9,091 bases of DNA from Chlamydiales bacterium (GTDB lineage: Bacteria > Chlamydiota > Chlamydiia > Chlamydiales > JAACFD01). The stretch lies in assembly GCA_009937555.1 (NCBI GenBank), contig JAACFD010000069.1, positions 1-9,091 on the forward strand, in the 5' to 3' direction. Both the position numbers and the translations under genes were made by a program. Below the pieces are notes generated by a model. That model was given only the letters and a program-made list of their open reading frames with translations, was not told the DNA's origin and did not search any database. Position 1 is the first letter of the stretch; each line of letters begins with the position of its first letter. Below are positions 6,733-9,091 of the stretch, piece by piece.

Positions 6733-7425
6733 TTACCTCCAGTAGAGTTTAAATTGAGCTCTGCGGTTTTCTTGCCATGCATCATTATTATGACCCATAA
6801 CTAAAGGTCTTTCATAACCAAATGAAATTGTAAATATACGATCTGGGTTGATCCCTTTAGATACTAGGCTTCCTCTAACGCTATTACTACGTCTAGTGCC
6901 TAGAGCCATATTAAATCCAGCAGCTCCACGTTCATCGCAGTGTCCTTCAACGAACAAGAGAAGCTTAGGGTTTCTTTGCATGTAATCAGCTATGTTTTTA
7001 ATAGTCTGCTTGTCATCAGCTCTGTGAATTTCGTGTTTTGCTGTTTCAAAATGTAGATTTCTAAAGATCTGCTGCTGTTCAGCTGTAGAAGGAGCGTGAA
7101 AGCCTTCAACACCTGGTACATCACTCCCAGGTTCCCCTGGAGCAAGGCTAGACTGAGGAATAGCGTCTATTTCAGACGCAATTAAAGGATTGGACTGACT
7201 ATCTCTTAGAGGAATGAAGTCGTCAGGTGTATTGCTAGCAAATGCATTGGGGTCTTTAATTGCTCTTGATTCACTTTGTTTTCCACCAAGAGATTTAAAG
7301 CTTTTACCAATGTAGTGTCCTGCCGTTTTACTATCTTCGACAATCTCACGTGTAGATCTACTGCAAGATCCTAAACATAAGGTTATTGAAATGCTTAAAG
7401 TGGCGAAGATGAGTTTTCTCAACAT
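6733..7425 (-). CDS. pal: Peptidoglycan-associated lipoprotein (Pal)
   Basis: Pal is an outer-membrane lipoprotein that binds peptidoglycan through an OmpA-like domain and interacts with TolB. I set the start at the ATG at 7425, giving 230 residues, because TTGAGG lies six bases upstream. The longer frame would need a TTG at 7437 that overlaps that ribosome site. The signal peptide ends in a lipobox, LGSC, with the lipidated Cys at residue 21. A Ser/Pro/Asp-rich linker runs to about residue 118. The OmpA-like domain fills the rest, with VEGHCDERG at 159-167, the LGTRR glycan-contact helix at 175-179, the SFGYERP loop and the NRRAQF strand near the end. The Asp and Arg expected to contact diaminopimelate are present at 164 and 178 by alignment with the family pattern. 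It lies between tolB and the LysM gene. Confidence 0.96.
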   Translation of the reverse strand: MLRKLIFATLSISITLCLGSCSRSTREIVEDSKTAGHYIGKSFKSLGGKQSESRAIKDPNAFASNTPDDFIPLRDSQSNPLIASEIDAIPQSSLAPGEPGSDVPGVEGFHAPSTAEQQQIFRNLHFETAKHEIHRADDKQTIKNIADYMQRNPKLLLFVEGHCDERGAAGFNMALGTRRSNSVRGSLVSKGINPDRIFTISFGYERPLVMGHNNDAWQENRRAQFKLYWR

Positions 7426-7457
7426 ACTTGTCCTCAACTAAGTGATTGGAAATTTAA

Positions 7458-7486
7458 ACAATAAGCGCTAATGCATTTATTGACAA
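7458..7486 (-). promoter_or_regulatory. Candidate sigma-70-type promoter for pal
   Basis: Reading the minus strand, TTGTCA (7486-7481) and TATTGT (7463-7458) are separated by 17 bases, matching five of six -35 and four of six -10 consensus positions. Transcription would start near 7451, about 25 bases before the pal ATG. It lies in the 111-bp tolB-pal gap, unusually long for this block, so pal and the LysM gene may be transcribed separately from tolB. I see no strong terminator after tolB, so read-through is also likely. Confidence 0.5.
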
Positions 7487-7536
7487 ACAGTTTATATTAA
7501 CTTAAATTTTTTCTAAATTGAAAACCTATTTTTATT

Positions 7537-8916
7537 TTAGATATTCTGCCAGTGGGGAAAACGTTTTTCTCCGTATCCACTGGTAATTTGGATAGCCTCA
7601 GCATCATTTAGGTTTAATAGAAACAGCTCTGAAAAGTAAGCATCTGCAGTATTGAAAATCAAGTGCTTACTGTTATTTGCCCAGGTGGGGTTTTCTTTAT
7701 GTTTATTGCCACTGGTAACCTGTCTTTCTTTGCCTGTCTCCGTATCGTATACCCATATTTGTCTTACACCATCAATTTTGCTGCTAAAGGCGATTTTCTT
7801 ACCGTCTGGAGACCAAGAAGGAGAGGTGCTTTCAGTGTTTCTTTTGGAAACTAGCTCTAGTTTTAGTTCGTTAAGTTTTGTCCCAGGAGGGGGCACTTGC
7901 ATGACGTAAACTCTTGGAGTGCCGCTTTTGTCAGATACAAATACTATTCTATCTCCATTTGGACTAAAACTCGGAGAGGCTTGTGTTGCTTGGGGAGCTG
8001 AAAATATTTGATAAGGCTTACCAACAGGGCCTGAATTAGGATCAAAGCCTAGTAAAAATAAATCGGCTCTACCGCCAGCATCACAGATAAAAGCGATCTT
8101 ATCGCCTCTAGGAGACATTACTGGCATAAATTGATTTCCTCTAAGGGAGGTAAGCCTTTTTTTAAATGAGGGGTTATCAGTATTTGAGATGTAAATTTTA
8201 GGCTGGCCTGTCTGATATGATACATAGAAAAAGTAATTATTTTTAATACCTTCCAATTTTGGAAAGGTTGTAGGGGTAACAATGTAGGCGCCTTCATTAG
8301 TTAATTGAACTTTGTTGTGGCCATCGTAATCAGATTGATAAACCTCTGATACCCAAGTATTTTTCTCACTAGCTGATTTTTTTCTAACCGTATAGATAAT
8401 TTTGCTAGAGGCAATGCCTTTCTCTTTAAATAGCGTATAGAAAAAAGAGTCTGCTACTTTATGAATAGCTTGTCTGTCATGAACCTCATCACCTGTAAGT
8501 TTGACAGGCATTGTGGTGCGAATTTTTTCATCTGGAGAAGAATAAAGAGCAAAGGTGAGAAGGTTATCTTTAACATTTCCCTTAATCACATAGTATATTT
8601 TCTGGTCTCTCCATTGATTTTGGTTGAACGATTGCAAGTCGTGAGATTCAGACTTTAGCATTTCAGGTGTTAAGGTAGATGTTTTTGTATATCCATTGTG
8701 ATTGAAGTCAAAGCTTAATGCCTTGTATAACTTATTTAACTGGGTTGGAGATAGTGTTGTACCTTGGTCGAAAATAGGGAAAATAGCTACTGATAGTAGT
8801 GGAGCTTTACTTGGAAGGGTTACTACAATTTCTTGATTTTCTCCGTAACTAAACTCTTGGGAGTAGCTGTATGAAGATAAGAAAACTAAAAATATAGCGA
8901 AGATTTTTTTGTACAT
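7537..8916 (-). CDS. tolB: TolB, periplasmic beta-propeller protein of the Tol-Pal system
   Basis: TolB is a periplasmic protein that binds Pal and links it to the TolA/Q/R energy-transducing complex. I set the start at the ATG at 8916 (459 residues). From there the product begins MYKKIFAIFLVFL, a normal signal peptide with likely cleavage after YSYS near residue 19, and AAAGAG lies seven bases upstream. The longer frame to 8961 adds 15 residues before the signal peptide, has no ribosome site and would overlap the upstream coding end. Residues about 20-165 form the TolB N-terminal domain. A PD40/WD40-like propeller follows, with blade motifs PVMSPRGDKIAF (265), PSFSPNGDRIVF (315), PSWSPDGKKIAF (365) and PTWANNSKHLIF (410), and a final FPHWQNI that closes the propeller. 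Length is close to the usual 430-450. Confidence 0.96.
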   Translation of the reverse strand: MYKKIFAIFLVFLSSYSYSQEFSYGENQEIVVTLPSKAPLLSVAIFPIFDQGTTLSPTQLNKLYKALSFDFNHNGYTKTSTLTPEMLKSESHDLQSFNQNQWRDQKIYYVIKGNVKDNLLTFALYSSPDEKIRTTMPVKLTGDEVHDRQAIHKVADSFFYTLFKEKGIASSKIIYTVRKKSASEKNTWVSEVYQSDYDGHNKVQLTNEGAYIVTPTTFPKLEGIKNNYFFYVSYQTGQPKIYISNTDNPSFKKRLTSLRGNQFMPVMSPRGDKIAFICDAGGRADLFLLGFDPNSGPVGKPYQIFSAPQATQASPSFSPNGDRIVFVSDKSGTPRVYVMQVPPPGTKLNELKLELVSKRNTESTSPSWSPDGKKIAFSSKIDGVRQIWVYDTETGKERQVTSGNKHKENPTWANNSKHLIFNTADAYFSELFLLNLNDAEAIQITSGYGEKRFPHWQNI

Positions 8917-8944
8917 GCAATATCTCTTTAAAGTGCCTATATAG

Positions 8945-9091
8945 TTAAATAGAATTGTCATTGCTCAAGTTTAGCAGAAAGGTGTGATTTTTTTGACCAA
9001 AAAAACTCATGCCAAAAGAAGGAAATTTTAACTCAGGAACTTTTTCTGTTATATAGCTTCTATTTTTAGCGGAGTGGGAGTTGTTTACCTC
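8945..9091 (-). CDS. C-terminal end of the gene upstream of tolB, possibly TolA/TonB-like
   Basis: Reading the minus strand from the window edge, one frame stays open for 48 codons and stops with TAA at 8945-8947, 28 bases before the tolB ATG. The start is outside the window. The tail reads VPELKFPSFG, then HTFLLNLSND, a Pro-rich loop followed by a final beta strand, which is how TonB/TolA C-terminal domains end. In Chlamydia, as I recall, the gene before tolB in the exbB-exbD-tolB-pal cluster is a TolA-like protein, so this is the expected neighbour. Evidence is limited to a short open frame, position and a weak C-terminal pattern. It would complete a Tol-Pal operon continuing upstream. Confidence 0.5.
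   Translation of the reverse strand, partial: EVNNSHSAKNRSYITEKVPELKFPSFGMSFFGQKNHTFLLNLSNDNSI

Noticed and set aside
7426..7437. Longer pal start at a TTG codon (7437)
   Set aside because: It would overlap the GAGG ribosome site, which sits six bases before the ATG at 7425; the shorter product has a normal lipoprotein signal.
7652..7909. Plus-strand open frames opposite tolB with hydrophobic stretches
   Set aside because: They mirror the repeated propeller codons on the other strand and have no independent support.
8917..8961. Longer tolB start at 8961
   Set aside because: It places 15 residues before the signal peptide, lacks a ribosome site and overlaps the upstream coding end.

Overview
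The window (9,091 bp, AT-rich) looks like the chromosome of a chlamydia-like bacterium outside the classical Chlamydiaceae. This rests on recalled gene order and protein flavour: a minus-strand run of tolB, pal and a LysM/coiled-coil gene matches the order I recall from Chlamydia. An intact metK, which I recall Chlamydia itself lacking and replacing with SAM import, points to an environmental relative. The placement is an inference, and related Gram-negative lineages are not excluded.

Layout. The left edge carries the 3' part of an OmpR/PhoB-type response regulator (+). It converges, with a three-base overlap of stop codons, on a minus-strand zinc-ribbon membrane protein (581-1438). That gene sits 15 bp downstream of metK (1454-2641), so the two are probably co-transcribed. 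A 118-bp divergent promoter region separates metK from a plus-strand exported, C-terminally anchored protein with a Cys-Cys motif (2760-3308), which I cannot name. That gene ends inside a perfect 26-bp palindrome that probably terminates the gene converging on it.

The right two thirds is a minus-strand cell-envelope block. Reading in the transcription direction: the C-terminal tail of an upstream gene (8945-9091, possibly TolA/TonB-like), tolB (start re-assigned to 8916), pal (start re-assigned to 7425, with a good candidate promoter of its own), a coiled-coil/LysM protein in the position that cpoB/ybgF has in proteobacteria, and a very large secreted MORN_2 (YwqK-like) repeat protein of 876 residues with about 30 repeats.

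TolB and Pal are expected to act at the outer membrane and periplasm, linking the envelope to peptidoglycan or its remnant. The LysM protein would add a second glycan-binding contact, and the exported repeat protein probably acts in the same compartment. No RNA genes, mobile elements or CRISPR arrays were seen. The most unusual items are the giant repeat protein with its internal higher-order motif, the LysM replacement of CpoB, and the zinc-ribbon membrane protein paired with metK.
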